A DNA stretch of 64,000 nt from Ectobius pallidus. Its lineage: Eukaryota; Arthropoda; Insecta; Blattodea; Ectobiidae. How positions within the stretch are numbered: position 1 is the stretch's first letter; every line of letters begins with the position of its first letter. Shown in pieces: positions 11,793-23,635 of the stretch. Location: the NCBI GenBank assembly GCA_964059195.1, contig CAXKWD010000005.1, forward strand, positions 92,207,882 through 92,271,881, given 5' to 3'. The translations under genes were made by a program, and so were the position numbers. The notes below the pieces were generated by a model, which saw nothing but the letters and a program-made list of their open reading frames with translations, was not told where the DNA came from and ran no database searches.

Positions 11793-12737
11793 GTGAGTGA
11801 TGTGTGGCCATTGGTAAGATTTCCCATCATAAATTAATATTATTTCAAATTGAGTAGTTCTTTGTAACATCCTCTTTACTCCTTATGGAAAAGGGTAATT
11901 ACTTTGGGTATAAAATAAACTAAAGTAGCTTGTTTTGGATCTTTTATAGCTTGAATTAAGAATTAGTATATTTGTATGATTGTTTAATACTTCCCCTCCC
12001 TTGTAATTTAATATTCTGTTTTAGCTTTACACATATTGATCTGGGTTAGTTTGTTATATTACTATGTTTTGGCAGAAAGGAAATGATACATCCATGCTTC
12101 TTGCAACCATTGTTAAAAACAAACAAACAATTCTTGAATTAGCGAGTGAAGTACATAGGTGAATTCTTTTTCCCTGCAGGCCTCTGGCAACACTTCTTTA
12201 ACCAGAGTAGTAGTTAGTAGTTGTAGTTGTAGTTGTAGTAGTAGTAGGTATAGTAGTAGTAGTGGTAATTATTTATTAACTGCTAATCGTTTTAAAAGAA
12301 GTCTACTGGTTCAGGCTCAAACCACTTTTCCATCAGAACAACACTTTCTATACATATTATATTAAAAGATTGTTTTGCAACTTCCAGACACTTATTTTTG
12401 GTACTCCTCTCATTTGTATTAATGCAGTTCCTTCAAGATTTCACATTTTTTCTTGCCTATTAATGTAAATTAAATTATAAATATTTTCCTAACTGCTATT
12501 GCTTTTCTTATTTTGATTCACTTTTGCAATATTAATTCAGAGCTCTACCTCTCTGTTGTCTGACGGAAGAATAAAATATTGATATCCTTTTGGCTTGTTG
12601 CACATATGGAGCTTATGCCCCAGTTTCTTTTCTGAATCCTGTATTCTCCAAACCCTTAACCTGAATCATGTGGTACCCCTTTCCACACACATGCATGCAC
12701 ATTTGTAATACGAAATGCAGCAATCATGCTCTAACAC

Positions 12738-12769
12738 TATATTGAAAAAAAAAAAAAAAAAAAAAAAAA
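12738..12769. repeat. Poly(A) tract
   Basis: A run of about 25 A residues. It may be the tail of a retroposed sequence, but no recognisable body or target duplication is visible around it. Confidence 0.7.
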
Positions 12770-12964
12770 GTATCAGACAGATGAAATGTTATCTCCTTCA
12801 ATGTATTCCCCTCACCACTCCATGTGAATTTTCCACTGTTGGAAGCTGTGATGCAGGTCCCTTCAGGCATCCAATTAATCTGGATAATCCCTCAGACATG
12901 GAACAGAACAATCATCATTGCCTTGAATTTGGACTTGCTCATGCATGGTTTCTTCTTTCTAAGA

Positions 12965-13198
12965 CAGGGCAGTCCAACTGCAAGTGCCCCAAGGGCCGCT
13001 TTTAAAAAAATGCTTTTTGGAGGGCCGCATTAGAAAATACTTCACACGTTATTTTATTTGTATTTTAACGTTAATGTAAGAATTGTGCATATTTCGTATT
13101 TGAGGGTAATTTATACATTTAGAGGCTTGCTCCTCGGTCCGCAAAAAGTGAGGTCGCGAGCCACATTCGGCCTACGGGCCTTGTGTTGGACAGCTTTG
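12965..13198. mobile_element. Short non-autonomous hAT element (234 bp)
   Basis: The left end is CAGGGCAGTCCAACTG and the right end GTGTTGGACAGCTTTG, inverted and similar. The flanks TTCTAAGA (12957-12964) and TTCTAGGG (13199-13206) agree at six of eight positions, as expected for an aged 8-bp duplication. The interior has the phrases AGGGCCGC and GAGCCACATTCGGC that pair as subterminal inverted parts. No coding capacity. Confidence 0.75.
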
Positions 13199-13968
13199 TT
13201 CTAGGGAATTAGGAGCTCTTTCAATGGATTGTCGCTTATTCCATTCATCATATTGAAAATTCCAAGTTTTGCTGTGATTGTTGCTTTCAAGTCTTGGGGA
13301 CTGTTCAAAGTATAATTAATCAATATCGGTTACGCTTAGTTGGAAATTGATATGTGAAATTACATTAATGAACGGCATTACTTTAATATAAGTTTATAAG
13401 AGTCTGTAAGTCAGGAAGTTCAGTAACAAAATTAGTTTTTTGTGATCATTATTTTCCACTTTTTTGCATTTCTGTTCCATAAATTAAAGCCTGTAGATTA
13501 CACAGTTTTCTACATGCAGTCTTTCTAATCTGTACTAAATCACAATCCCTCAATGTAACAATACAATCTGCTAGGGCAGAGGTTTCACTGTACTGTAACT
13601 TAAATTGAAAAGAAAACAAATCTGTTTTGAAAATAATTGTTTTCTATGGTTCATATCATTCATGAAATAAAGACTCCAAAACATATTAAAATAGTTACGT
13701 AGGCCTACCCCTAAAGTATGTTCCTCCGGGTATTTGAATACCACTGAGTTAGGCTACACATGGAGTTCATGAACAGGCCCATGCACATCTCTGGAAATGC
13801 TATAAACCATGTGAAATGTATGGCATTTAAATTATGTTGTAAAGAATGTGCCTTTTTTCTTTCTTTCTTAATATCCATAAGCTTCATTTTAGTTGTCAAC
13901 CTAGTAGTAATTAGTGTTACAAAGAATATTGCCTGTTTATTCTGGCACTGTTTGCAGCTACAGAAGTA

Positions 13969-14138
13969 ATAATAAATTAAATCTATTATATGAGTTTACT
14001 AAACTTTCACTTACCATTATTTTGGTAGGACGTACGTTTCAAGGTGACATTGTAGTTAAAGATGAGGCTGAGAATCCTTGAAACCCAAAATAATGGTAAT
14101 TGTATAGTCAACCCATAAAATAGGTTTAATTTATTGTA
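13969..14138 (-). repeat. Foldback repeat with hammerhead-like centre
   Basis: The left arm (about 13969-14025, AATAAATTAAATCTATT ... CTTACCATTATTTT) is the inverted copy of about 14087-14138 (AAAATAATGGTAATTG ... ATAGGTTTAATTTATT). Between them, on the minus strand, is CTTGAAACGTACGTCCTACC, the GAAAC / short stem / GTC half of a minimal hammerhead. The + strand of the loop also carries GGCTGAGAATCCTTGAAAC. No reading frame. Confidence 0.7.
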
Positions 14139-14359
14139 GGAGCTTCACTGTGTAACGATTTTAATTGTGAATTATTTTCCACCTTCAAGCACAATTAAAA
14201 TCATATTACCAGCACTAGAGGAACAAAATGAAATTTATCAATGATTCACTGTGTAAGTTAAAAAGATATAATGAAGTGATCAGTATTTTATTACAATAAT
14301 ATTTATACAAAAAAATAATGCATTAATCAATGTGTTACCGTGGCCACATGAGCTATCAG

Positions 14360-15155
14360 TAGGGCCCAGATTTTTTGGCATTTATAAAAGGTGCTTTAAC
14401 CTTTTATTTTCAAGGAATAGTCCTTTTTAGGCTTTAAACAAATGATTTTAGCTGTCTTAATAAAACATCAATGAACACTAATATTAGCGTTATATTATAA
14501 TTTTGACACAGTTATTCTACTTTTTTACAAAATAAACAAGTAACTATTCCTTATATCAGCACTCGAAAAATGGCATAAGCAATCGAGATATTTACCCTTT
14601 AATGATACAATTATTCAGAACACCACTCAATTCACTACTGATCTACAAAAATAAGTAGACTCGAATGTCACGAATTTGTTAAATTTACTTCTCTGTCACT
14701 GGTCGCAACTTGTTATTTTAAAGTTGAAATGGCAATGTATTAGTTGCAGATTTCAAAGTACTGCAGACGGCTCAAGTTTCATTTCCTGCGACGGCAAGGC
14801 AGCACTTTTTCGAGTTACATAGACAAGCAACAAAGCGACATATACATTGTTAATTTCAGTGCGTTGGATAAATTAATTTTTATTAAGTCTTTTCTTAAAA
14901 TGCACAAATTCACATATTTATTTTCCTTTGCATTAATTGGAAAATGTATTTAAAAATAGTTTTTTCTGCAAAAGTCCTCTTTTAGCCCCTATTTTTTCAG
15001 CGAAAATCCTCTTTAGTCCCTAGTTTTTCAGCAAAAGTCCTCAGTAGCCCCTTTTAGGCCCTTAAGTTCGATTTAGCCCTTTTTAGGTTCTATTAGATTC
15101 ATATATTCGGAAGCAAGGGGAAAAAAAAGGTCGAAACCTTCAAATCCGGGCCCTA
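14360..15155. mobile_element. Non-autonomous hAT element, 796 bp, perfect 8-bp target duplication
   Basis: The ends TAGGGCCCAGATTT and (inverted) AATCCGGGCCCTA are flanked by perfect GCTATCAG repeats at 14352-14359 and 15156-15163. Both sides carry repeated subterminal motifs of the type AGTCCTTTTTAG / GTCCTCTTTTAGCCCC, likely transposase-binding sites. A short open frame at 14744-14953 has no recognisable motif and is probably chance. Confidence 0.9.
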
Positions 15156-15549
15156 GCTATCAGCCATGTCATCCATTTTACATTACTTCAATTTAATTTG
15201 TTATTCCTAAAAGTTAGGAGCCTCATATTGAACATTTTATAAGTAATATATTTCAATTCTTTGTTGAAATAAATCTATTTTCAGTAACATAAAAGCATAG
15301 TTAAAAGTCGATTAGTATGTTTAATTTACCAGGTGATCCGTTTGGGTATGGATAAAATAAATGTTCTTATAAAAGTCAATATGATTGTAGGACAAATTTC
15401 TTGATAGTTATATTATACTTAAAAGATGGCAGTTTCCATATATGACAATGCATAACCTGAAAGGACAAATGAAATTTGTAGATGATTACAATGGCTAACT
15501 TACTACAAATCAACAGCGGGCACAATGTGTTCTTTGGTATGTTAAATTT

Positions 15550-15662
15550 GAAAGTGTGAAAAGAGTTCAAAGGGAATTTAATTTGAGTATGGTGTGCGTA
15601 ATGTACCTAAATACGATTCCATAATGTTGTGTGATCAAAGATTTGCAGAAACAGGTTCTGTG

Positions 15663-15731
<69 letters not shown>

Positions 15732-16480
15732 CAGGTCATCAGGCAAAACCCAGTAAGAGAAGAAGCTATCACTGAAGTTATGACAAGGAGTCCTACGACG
15801 ACTTTCAGCAGAGATGATGTACCATAAATGTCATGTCAGCATATTGTTCAAAAATACCTGGAACTGTTCCCATTTCACTTACAACATCTATAAGCATTAC
15901 ATGATGAAGATCATGAAGCTTGTTTCAATTTTTCATCCAACGGATTGAAGATGATGACGCCTTCTTAAACAAATAGATATTTACAGACGAAGGAATTTTT
16001 CATGTCAGCGGGAGAGGAAACATGCATAACTGCATTATTTGGACAAGAGAAAGTCCACATGTTTCCCACAAGCTTGAAAGATCAAGTCCAAAAGTTAATG
16101 TATGGTGTGGAGTGAGCTGCAATAAAGTGTATGGAGCATTCTTCTTTGCAGAAAAGAGAATACACCCTGAATTTTATTTGAATATGTTGCAGTTGTTTCT
16201 GTTGCCACAACTTGAGCAAGATAGCAATATGAACATTGTATTCCAGTAACATGGTGCACCCCCTTACTGGGCATGGGAGGTTCATAATTTTCTAAATGCC
16301 ACTTTCAATGATATGTGGTGTGGTCATGGTGGACCAAATTGCTTGGCCCCCAAATTCCTCAGATCTAACCCCGCCTGACTTCCTTGTGTGGGGTTTTGTT
16401 CAAGACACTGTCTATGCACAGAAACCCAGGAACACTGATGTTCTGGGAGTAAACATTACTTGATCTTTTCAACAAATCAC
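15550..16480 (+). pseudogene. Mariner-type transposase, multiply broken
   Basis: An N-terminal helix-turn-helix remnant (KRVQREFNL) is interrupted by an expanded AT microsatellite at 15664-15726. After it come FTDEGIFHVSGRGNMHNC (first catalytic Asp region, D then a variant of DEATFHVSG), the open piece 16022-16249 (WTRESPHVSHKLERSSPKVN, GAFFFAEKRI), a stop at 16249 where the second Asp region QQDGAPP has become a stop plus HGAPP, and a frame-shifted LTPPDF-like block near 16360. It is a dead transposase of the class with an N-terminal DUF4817-like domain. Confidence 0.75.
15664..15726. repeat. (AT)n microsatellite, about 31 units
   Basis: An uninterrupted AT dinucleotide run lies inside the mariner pseudogene. 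It expanded after the insertion because it splits the coding remnant. Confidence 0.95.
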
Positions 16481-17023
16481 CCCTCTTATGTTACAAGAGA
16501 CACGGGCTAAATTGCATCATGCACAATGTGGGGACCGAGGAAGATCCCCTCTTTCATCTGTTGTATACACAAAGTTTCAAAGAATAAAGTTCAGTACCGG
16601 TAGTAAATGTTTTGTAGTGTTTTTTATTTTACCCATACCCAAACGGATCACTCTATAGATTTAGCTGAGAATAGAATTGTAAGAGTAAAGTTACAGTTCA
16701 CAACATACAATAACGCTGCTTATAAGTGGTATAAGTAGAATGTTTTATGCTTTTTCCACATTACCTTCTTCATTAAGTAAGAATACAATTTTCCCTTTCT
16801 GCCACAACAATCTCCTTGCATGTAGGTATTCTTATACCAGTAGAATTCCTTAAACAACTTGTTTTCCAAATCCCTACTTACCAGTGGCCTCACAACTAAT
16901 TGTGCCTTGATATTTCCTTCAGGTGTTGTTTATTAATTACTATTAGTTTTATTTTTAAACTCTTCCTGAAATACAGGCTGCCATCTTGACAAAGATTAAG
17001 GAAAGATGTGTTGTTATTAATAC

Positions 17024-18425
17024 CAGTGGTGGCTCGTAGCTAAAATTATTGGGGGTGCTGCTCCAGACAATTTTTAGCCTTTGTTTTGAAATTTTTTAAA
17101 AGGAAACATATATATATATACAAAAAAGAAAATTTATTCAGAAACTTCATAAAACCCTAATGGAACAAAATCAAATTTGTTTACTTACTTTTTTGCACGA
17201 CTTAACTAATTAGTGGTACTTATGAATGTTGTTGCCATGGATCGTAAGTTGACATTCCCATGCTTGTTGCAATCTTGTTGCTATGTGCGGTAAGAGTTTC
17301 CGTGCGGTAAGAATTTATTTACGGCACATCATAATACAAGTCTTTATGGACAAGGCCCCCCAGGACAAATATTCGGTTCCCATAACAACAAACACATGCG
17401 AATCACTTTCTGAAATAAACATCTATCTTCAAGAATGTATATACATAATATTTTCAGGTAATATCACAATTGAATCGGCACATGCTAAAAGGGCCTCAGT
17501 CCAAGCAACCCAGTTTTGATAAAAACGAAAAAAACTGTTTCTAAGCAAAACTAATTTTTTTTTTAAACTAACTTAATTAACTTTACTGGAAGGTATTACT
17601 TACCTCAGCATTACCCTTTTTTACTATATTAACATTTTTACATCAGAACCTTTTAGCGTATTAAATGCAATTTTCATGCTTAACTCAGTTTGCCTTTTTT
17701 TGTGACTGAGGCCCTTTTAGCATGTGCCGATTCAATTAATATAATTAAATTGATATAAATAATCATCGTGCAAAAAATAGCATGCAATACTCGTGCTGTA
17801 AGCGCATAACGGATCTCGGAAAATTGAAAAAACTCGGCCTTTTTTCAAACTATTTCCTCGATCCGTATGCATCGCTTATGGCACTTGTATCGCAATATAC
17901 TATAATATAAATTGTTACAGTTCAAGTTTGATCTGTTCGTTTAAAAATGAAATCCATTCTTCTTGTTTTAATTTCCACGAAAAGATCAGTAATCTTCTCC
18001 TTGATCTGCGCTGGTTCAAGTTTTCTGTTAAATAAATAAAAGAAAGAAAGAAAGAAAGGAAGAAAGAAAAAAAACAAATTGAATAGCTGGAAACAAGCTA
18101 ATAATCTAATTCTACACTTCACATTAAAGAATATTGTACATGGTTTTTAAGCACAACACATGCGGAGCAAAAAACATTAAAAAAACACTTCCTTCCACCA
18201 CTACGCCATACTGTGAAGCGTACAGTTCTATACAAAGATTTTCTTTTCTCTTTTTAATAAACTGGGGGATGGCTACTGGCATTAAGCTTAAGGATTATAT
18301 ATCGTACAAGTATAGAGAAAGAATTAAAGGAAAAAAAGGACTCACTATATTAAGTGTTATTGATAATATCAAGTGGAAATAGTGGGTGCTGCAGTTCCAC
18401 AGTACCTATACATGAGCCGCCACTG
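17024..18425. mobile_element. Non-autonomous hAT element, 1402 bp, perfect 8-bp target duplication, with a nested MITE
   Basis: Left end CAGTGGTGGCTCGTA, right end (inverted) CATGAGCCGCCACTG, flanked by perfect ATTAATAC repeats at 17016-17023 and 18426-18433. A relative of its interior lies in reverse orientation at about 42241-42740. Comparing the two shows that about 17455-17755 is an extra insertion here. A short AAAG-type microsatellite (about 18037-18075) is included. No transposase coding is recognisable. Confidence 0.9.
17455..17755. mobile_element. Nested MITE with about 33-bp perfect inverted ends
   Basis: CGGCACATGCTAAAAGGGCC at about 17475 is repeated as an exact inverted copy ending about 17750, with the inverted match extending through AATTGAAT outward and TCAGTC inward. 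The related uninterrupted copy at 42400-42450 reads straight through this point (ATAATATTTGATATAAAT in its complement), so this is a real insertion. The superfamily is unknown. Confidence 0.75.
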
Positions 18426-19066
18426 ATTAATACAATAAATCAGCTATGGTACAATATAAAAATTACTGTTATATTTGTTACATGTTTAAATATTGCCATC
18501 ATGAAGGGATGTTAACCTTGCTATGTTTTTAATGTAGCAAGAGAACCTCTTAATGTGTGAAGACCTCTTCCTTGAAAAGCTTTAGAAGAGATGCCAAATT
18601 ATTTTACAGATTGTACAGTTTTCATTGATATAGTACCGCTGGCTAATCATCAGTTACATATTATCATGCATAAAAAAAATAGATGTCAAGGCAACAGTTT
18701 TACAGTTATATAGGCTATTATGCAGACTAGAGCCATAAAAAAGGGATTGAATACTATGGTACTAAACTACTAGTACGGTACCATTAAGAATTACTTTTGA
18801 AGGATTTACTTATAGTTTCCCTTTCTTGGTATGGTTGCTTTATGCAATTCCATGTTTTATCATAAGGGTTGCACACAGTATGTTGCAATCAGGATGAACT
18901 GCAAGATTAATTCGCTTTGAATTTAGAACAGCTGTGTATTTCTACTTCAAACTGCTTTTTTTGCAGTTCTTATGATCTTGTCTTTCCTGACAACTTCCTG
19001 CTCAGGAAAAAGTGGATCAGGAAAGTTACACCTGCACTGTAATTACTAACTTTGTGTAGAATCATT

Positions 19067-19702
19067 ATTAACTAGCATGTGCCCGCGGCTTCGCCCGCGA
19101 TAATTATTTTAAAAATTAAAAATTAAAAGCATAACCCTAATAGTTAAATCATTATATTTATTAACACCTAAATCACGTGGACTACATATCACGATTAGAT
19201 AGCGTCGCCTGGTAAAGGCGATCTCAGATTCGAGTTCCTTGGCCCAGAAAATCCCTGTATAGTGAGTTTCGTCCAAATCGAACGATGTTTAACCATATTT
19301 AGGTCTATGTTGATTATCCCTCTTCCGTGTAGGTTGAAAATTTCATATGTCTACGGGCCTTGACATTCTAAACAAATGAATCGACCAGCGTGGGCTTACA
19401 ACATTCTAGCGATCGCGATGCTTTTATTACCACAGTATGACAAAAATAGCCAAAGCCAACTGCAATTGATTTGACATTGAAATGTATTACTGAAATCTGA
19501 TGCTTCGACAGCGCTAAAATCACGTCTTCTGCCAGTTTTTCACTCATAACTCGCGAACGAAAGCTAAAATTAAAAATCCGGCTTCGAGGTGCATTCGCCC
19601 ACCTTTCAGTCCATCTATGTTTAAAATTTCAGATCTCTGCGTCCAGTAGATTTCGCTGGGCATCGCGGACAGACAGACAAACACGTCCTTTTATTATTAT
19701 AA
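19067..19702 (+). repeat. GTGCCCGCGGCTTC repeat, first of two tandem copies
   Basis: Starts ACTAGCATGTGCCCGCGGCT, contains CCTGTATAGTGAGTTTCGTC and ends ACAGACAAACACGTCCTTTT followed by TATTATTATAAG. The second copy follows directly. The layout (GC-rich head, CAGA-rich and poly(T)-rich tail) looks like the 3' part of a retroposed element common in insects, but I cannot name it. Confidence 0.75.
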
Positions 19703-20311
19703 GATAACATGTGCCCGCGGCTTCCCCCGCGATAATTATTCCAAAAATTAATAATTAAGAGCATAATAGTTAAATCATTATATTAACACCTAAATCATGT
19801 GGACTACATATCACGATTAGATAGCGTCACCTGGTAAAAGCGACCTCAGATTAGAGTTCCTTGGCCCAGAAAACCCCTGTATAGTGAGTTTCGTCCAAAT
19901 CGAACAACGTTTGACCATATTTAGGCTAATATTGATTATCCCTATAATAATAATAATAATAATAATAATCCTCTTCGGTGTAGGTTGAAAATTTCATATT
20001 ATGTTTGCGTGCCTTGACATTAAAAACAAATGAATTGACCAGCGTGAGCTACAACATTCAAGAGATCGCGATGCTTTTATGTCGAAGGTATGGCAAAAAT
20101 AGCCAAAGCCTAGTGTAATTGATTTGTATTACTGAAAACTCATGCTTCGAAAACGCAAAAAATACACGTTTTCTGCCCGTTTTTCACTCATAACTCTCGA
20201 AGGAAAGTTAAATTAAAAATTCCGGCTTCGAGGTGCACTTTCCGACCCTTTAGTCCATCTATGTTTAAAATTTCAGGTCTCTGTGTTCAGTAGATTTCGC
20301 TGGGCATCGCG

Positions 20312-20342
<31 letters not shown>

Positions 20343-20375
20343 GGAGGACAGACACTTCCTTTTATTAATATAGAT
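19703..20375 (+). repeat. GTGCCCGCGGCTTC repeat, second tandem copy
   Basis: Head ATAACATGTGCCCGCGGCTT, tail a GACA microsatellite (about 20313-20345) and TTCCTTTTATTAATATAG. It differs from the first copy by an AAT microsatellite (about 19944-19968), an expanded GACA tract and scattered substitutions, so the duplication is not recent. A direct head-to-tail join suggests tandem insertion at the A/T-rich tail of the first copy. Confidence 0.75.
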
Positions 20376-20794
20376 GTGTTTTAAGGAAATTATTTACAAG
20401 TCTCGTCTTGACCAAATTAAATAAATTGAGTCTCTGTTGTTCTTCTTTTTACATAAATTAAATTATATGGGCAGGAAAGTGTCCACTCCCATTTTATATA
20501 TTCGTTTTGATTCCTAAACAGACTTCACTACAGATGCTAGCACATCTACACTGTAATGTAGGACTCTAATCTGTTCGAGTTGCCAAAACTAATATTCATA
20601 TACAGAGACGGTTTTTTATCTAATTACTGATTGGCCGTACGTTAAAAGTACAAGCTGTTAATTTAGTATTGGAATGTAATTAATCAACTTTTTGTAAAAA
20701 ATCAGATATTGTATATTTTGCTAAAAATGGAGTACAAACCAATACTTAGTTGCATTATAATTAAATTATCTCATTTCCATCAGATAAGGGTTAA

Positions 20795-21082
20795 TATTAA
20801 ATATTTTTTACAAAGTTCCACCTTAACCCTTAACACTTAACACACCACTTATCTTGATCCACTCAAAAACAGCATATAAAGATGTAGATGAAAGCTGGAA
20901 TCTTCTGTCTGGAACCAAGATGTGTCATTATTTAAATAGAAAATGCATTTCGGCGTATTTGCTGCGCCATCTTCAGTTCTGATGAGTTGTACTGAACACC
21001 ACAATTCGTCTGAAATAATGTTGTTTATATGTGTGTTAAGTGTTAAGGGTTAAGGCGGAACTTTGTAAAAAATATTTAGTTG
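20795..21082 (-). repeat. Foldback repeat with hammerhead-like centre
   Basis: The arms AAATATTTTTTACAAAGTTC ... CTTAACACTTAACACACC (about 20795-20852) and their inverted copy (about 21030-21082) enclose, on the minus strand at 20945-20976, the block CTGAAGATGGCG, a 9-base loop, CGCCGAAATGC. CTGAAGA matches the CUGANGA box, GGCG/CGCC form a stem and GAAA follows, as in hammerhead ribozymes. The GTC half is not preserved. Confidence 0.7.
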
Positions 21083-21442
21083 CATTAACATTTGGACACT
21101 TTTGTATTGTATTTACAGAGTGCATATTATGTGAGGACATAATATTATCTGTTACTTCAGATCAAAGATATGATTCATCATATATCCCTTTTCTATGGCT
21201 CTAGTCTACATAATAATATAATTATAAAACTGCTGTCTTGACATCCATATGTTTTTTATGCATGATAATATGTAACTCATAAATGATTAGCCAGAGGCTT
21301 TTTATTTATCCATACTCATTGAGTATATTTTAATTATGAACTAGTCCCTCAGGAATCGTTTTCAATATCCTTCTTCTCCTCCCAACAATATTAATAAAGA
21401 TCTGTTAAAGATATGTAAACCCCATAATGGGAACCCTTTTAA

Positions 21443-22574
21443 CCCTTTCACTGCTACAGCCGTATATATGTTTGCTCAATTATGATGTCATGGAGGCAAA
21501 TATTTAAAAATATAATTAGATTTTAACACTTCTAGTTAATTGCTGCAGAATTTTTTTCATGTATTAAAGAAGTAAATCATGAAACATTACTGAAATTTTT
21601 CTCAGTGATTTCAAAGTTATTGCTCACTTATGATATAATGTGAGGTATATGTACTATATATATAACCAAAATGTCAATTCTCCTGGCATGAGTGGCTCAA
21701 GCTTTCACTGGTCATGTCAGTGTGAAGTTCACCAGTAGCATGTTATTGCCTGTGGGGGCTGTCACTGAACTCCTGAAGGGATGAGACAAGGGTCACAGCT
21801 ACACTTGAAAAGTTGTGCTCCTGGTCTCTTCGGACCAGGATAGGTGAAGGTCGAGTTGGCATGGATCTGTGGATACAGTGAAGGCTTTGGTTTAAGATGG
21901 GGCAGTACCATGCTACCATACACCTGTTTTGCTTTTTTAGGGAGATTTCGAAGAAAAATCTACCTATTGCAATCAATACCATGTCATGACTTTCGAAAAA
22001 TTCTTTCATATCTTTACGTTTCATGTACAAAACCACCACCCGTTCAAAAAAAATAATGTGTGATATTTATATAGCCTATATCTTTACACGCAAGCGGACG
22101 TAATTTTGAAGATATTTGAACCAAATTTTATTATGTTATTTCTAGGCCCAATAGTTCGAACAAGTTCGTTAATGAGCAAAATTGGCCCAAAGGGAGGGTC
22201 GGGGGAAGGGGTTGAAATTTTTAAAAATTTATATCTCGGCCCCTAAGAAGTATAGAGGAAAACTTTGTGGGAATAAATTAGAGTACTCCCTATGGAGTTC
22301 ACAGTGACACCAACGATTCGGGGGTTTTGGGGGTATGAGTGGGGGTGGTTGGTGGGGGGATGGAAATTCGAAATTTTTGAAACCACGTCTTATGGGGTAT
22401 CGTTGAAAAGCTCTTGATGAGTATTCTACAAATCAATAACTAGTTTCTCGATAGCTCTCATATAAGGCAAGATTTGAAATCTGCCTCAGCCTGTAGGCCT
22501 GCCTAAAGGGAATTTTTAATTTTTAATGATACTTCTATAACTCATAATGTATAATTAAGTTAGCAGTGAAAGGA
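21443..22574. mobile_element. piggyBac-like non-autonomous element, TTAA target duplication
   Basis: Left CCCTTTCACTGCTAC, right (inverted) TCCTTTCACTGCTAA, each directly outside flanked by TTAA at 21439-21442 and 22575-22578. TTAA duplication and CCC(T)-type ends are characteristic of piggyBac. The 1132-bp interior has no transposase; a 98-residue open frame at 21743-22039 (-) has no recognisable motif. Confidence 0.8.
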
Positions 22575-23008
22575 TTAAGCAGTCAAGCTCCTCAGCAAGG
22601 TACATCTGTAAATATTGTTCTGAATGGATAGAAGTTGTTAAAATGGTTGGCAACATTGCTGCAGTAAGAGCAGTGCTGGCAGAGTCTGGGATAATAACTG
22701 CTGTAAGTGCTGCCTTAGCGAGGTAGAGACTCTTTCACACATCCTGGGTTTCTTGTCCACATGGCAAGGCTCTGCATAATGTGTGCCATCATACAGCCCG
22801 CTTGGTGCTGGCTGAAGCACTACAGCACTACTGCCTATATTTTTTACACCACCATTAGATTCGAATCATACAAAGAACAACTGTGAAAACTATAGATGTA
22901 GAATAGAAAACAACCTATGAACTGGTCATACTGTTCTATAAGGACAAATACAATTTGTCATTATAATTTTAAGTCATCATCAATACCCTAATCAATGAGA
23001 CTAATCTA

Positions 23009-23581
23009 CAGTGATACCTCGAGATACAAGTTTAATTCATTCCGTAACCTTGCTCGTATGTCAATTTGCTCGTATCTCAAAGCAATTTTCCCCATTGAAA
23101 TTATTTGGAATGCCATTAATCCCTTCCAGCCCCAAAAATGATACCCCAATTGTTTTTGTTACGTGTTTTTGAATAAGAAAAATGTATTTATAAATGACAA
23201 ATATTGTATAAAAACATAATAAAAGAGAATGTAAAGCAAAAAAACTGGTTTTATAAAGTGTACAAACATATTTGTTACACTTTCTTCGGACCCATGGTTA
23301 TAAAAAGAAATGTGATAAAGTATGTAAATGCATAAAAAGCGCAAAGCCCTAGAAAAACTTAGCAAAGATGCTTCGACAGCGAGGTAAACAAGCACACTGG
23401 GGGAATACGTGGGATAATGCACGAGGCACAGGCGCAGTAAACTGGTGGGCCGTGTGCAGCGTCGCAGCTGGCCGTTCCTCGTATCTCAAATGTCGCTCGT
23501 ATTTCAAAACAAAACTTCGCTCGCTCGACAGCTCGTATCTCAAATAACTCGTATGTTAGGGCACTCGTATCTCGAGGTACT
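23009..23581. mobile_element. Tigger/pogo-like MITE, about 570 bp
   Basis: Left CAGTGATACCTCGAGATAC after TA; right GTATCTCGAGGTACTA before TA, inverted. The interior is studded with GCTCGTATCTCAA repeats in both orientations near the ends, typical of Tigger-type non-autonomous copies. No transposase frame. Confidence 0.75.
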
Positions 23582-23635
23582 ATATTTTAATTATACATGT
23601 CTAAATTGTTTTATCTTCTATCTACTTAATCAATT

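Larger units (their letters stand above)
15331..16655 (+). mobile_element. Mariner-type element with degenerate DUF4817-class transposase
   Basis: The ends are inverted: GTGATCCGTTTGGGTATGG at about 15334 and its complement at about 16632-16652. Inside are remnants of an insect mariner transposase gene on the + strand. The exact outermost bases and TA duplication could not be fixed because the two ends differ by a small indel (CCAG on the left, GAG on the right). Confidence 0.8.
18640..21295. repeat. 2.65-kb region bounded by about 120-bp inverted repeats
   Basis: The left arm (about 18640-18755: GGCTAATCATCAGTTACATA ... CTAGAGCCATAAAAAAGGGA) recurs inverted at about 21180-21290 (TCCCTTTTCTATGGCTCTAG ... 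ATGATTAGCC). Between the arms lie a tandem pair of repeats (19067-20375) and a smaller foldback repeat (20795-21082). It could be a long-TIR transposon that collected other insertions, or an inverted duplication. No transposase is recognisable. Confidence 0.65.
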
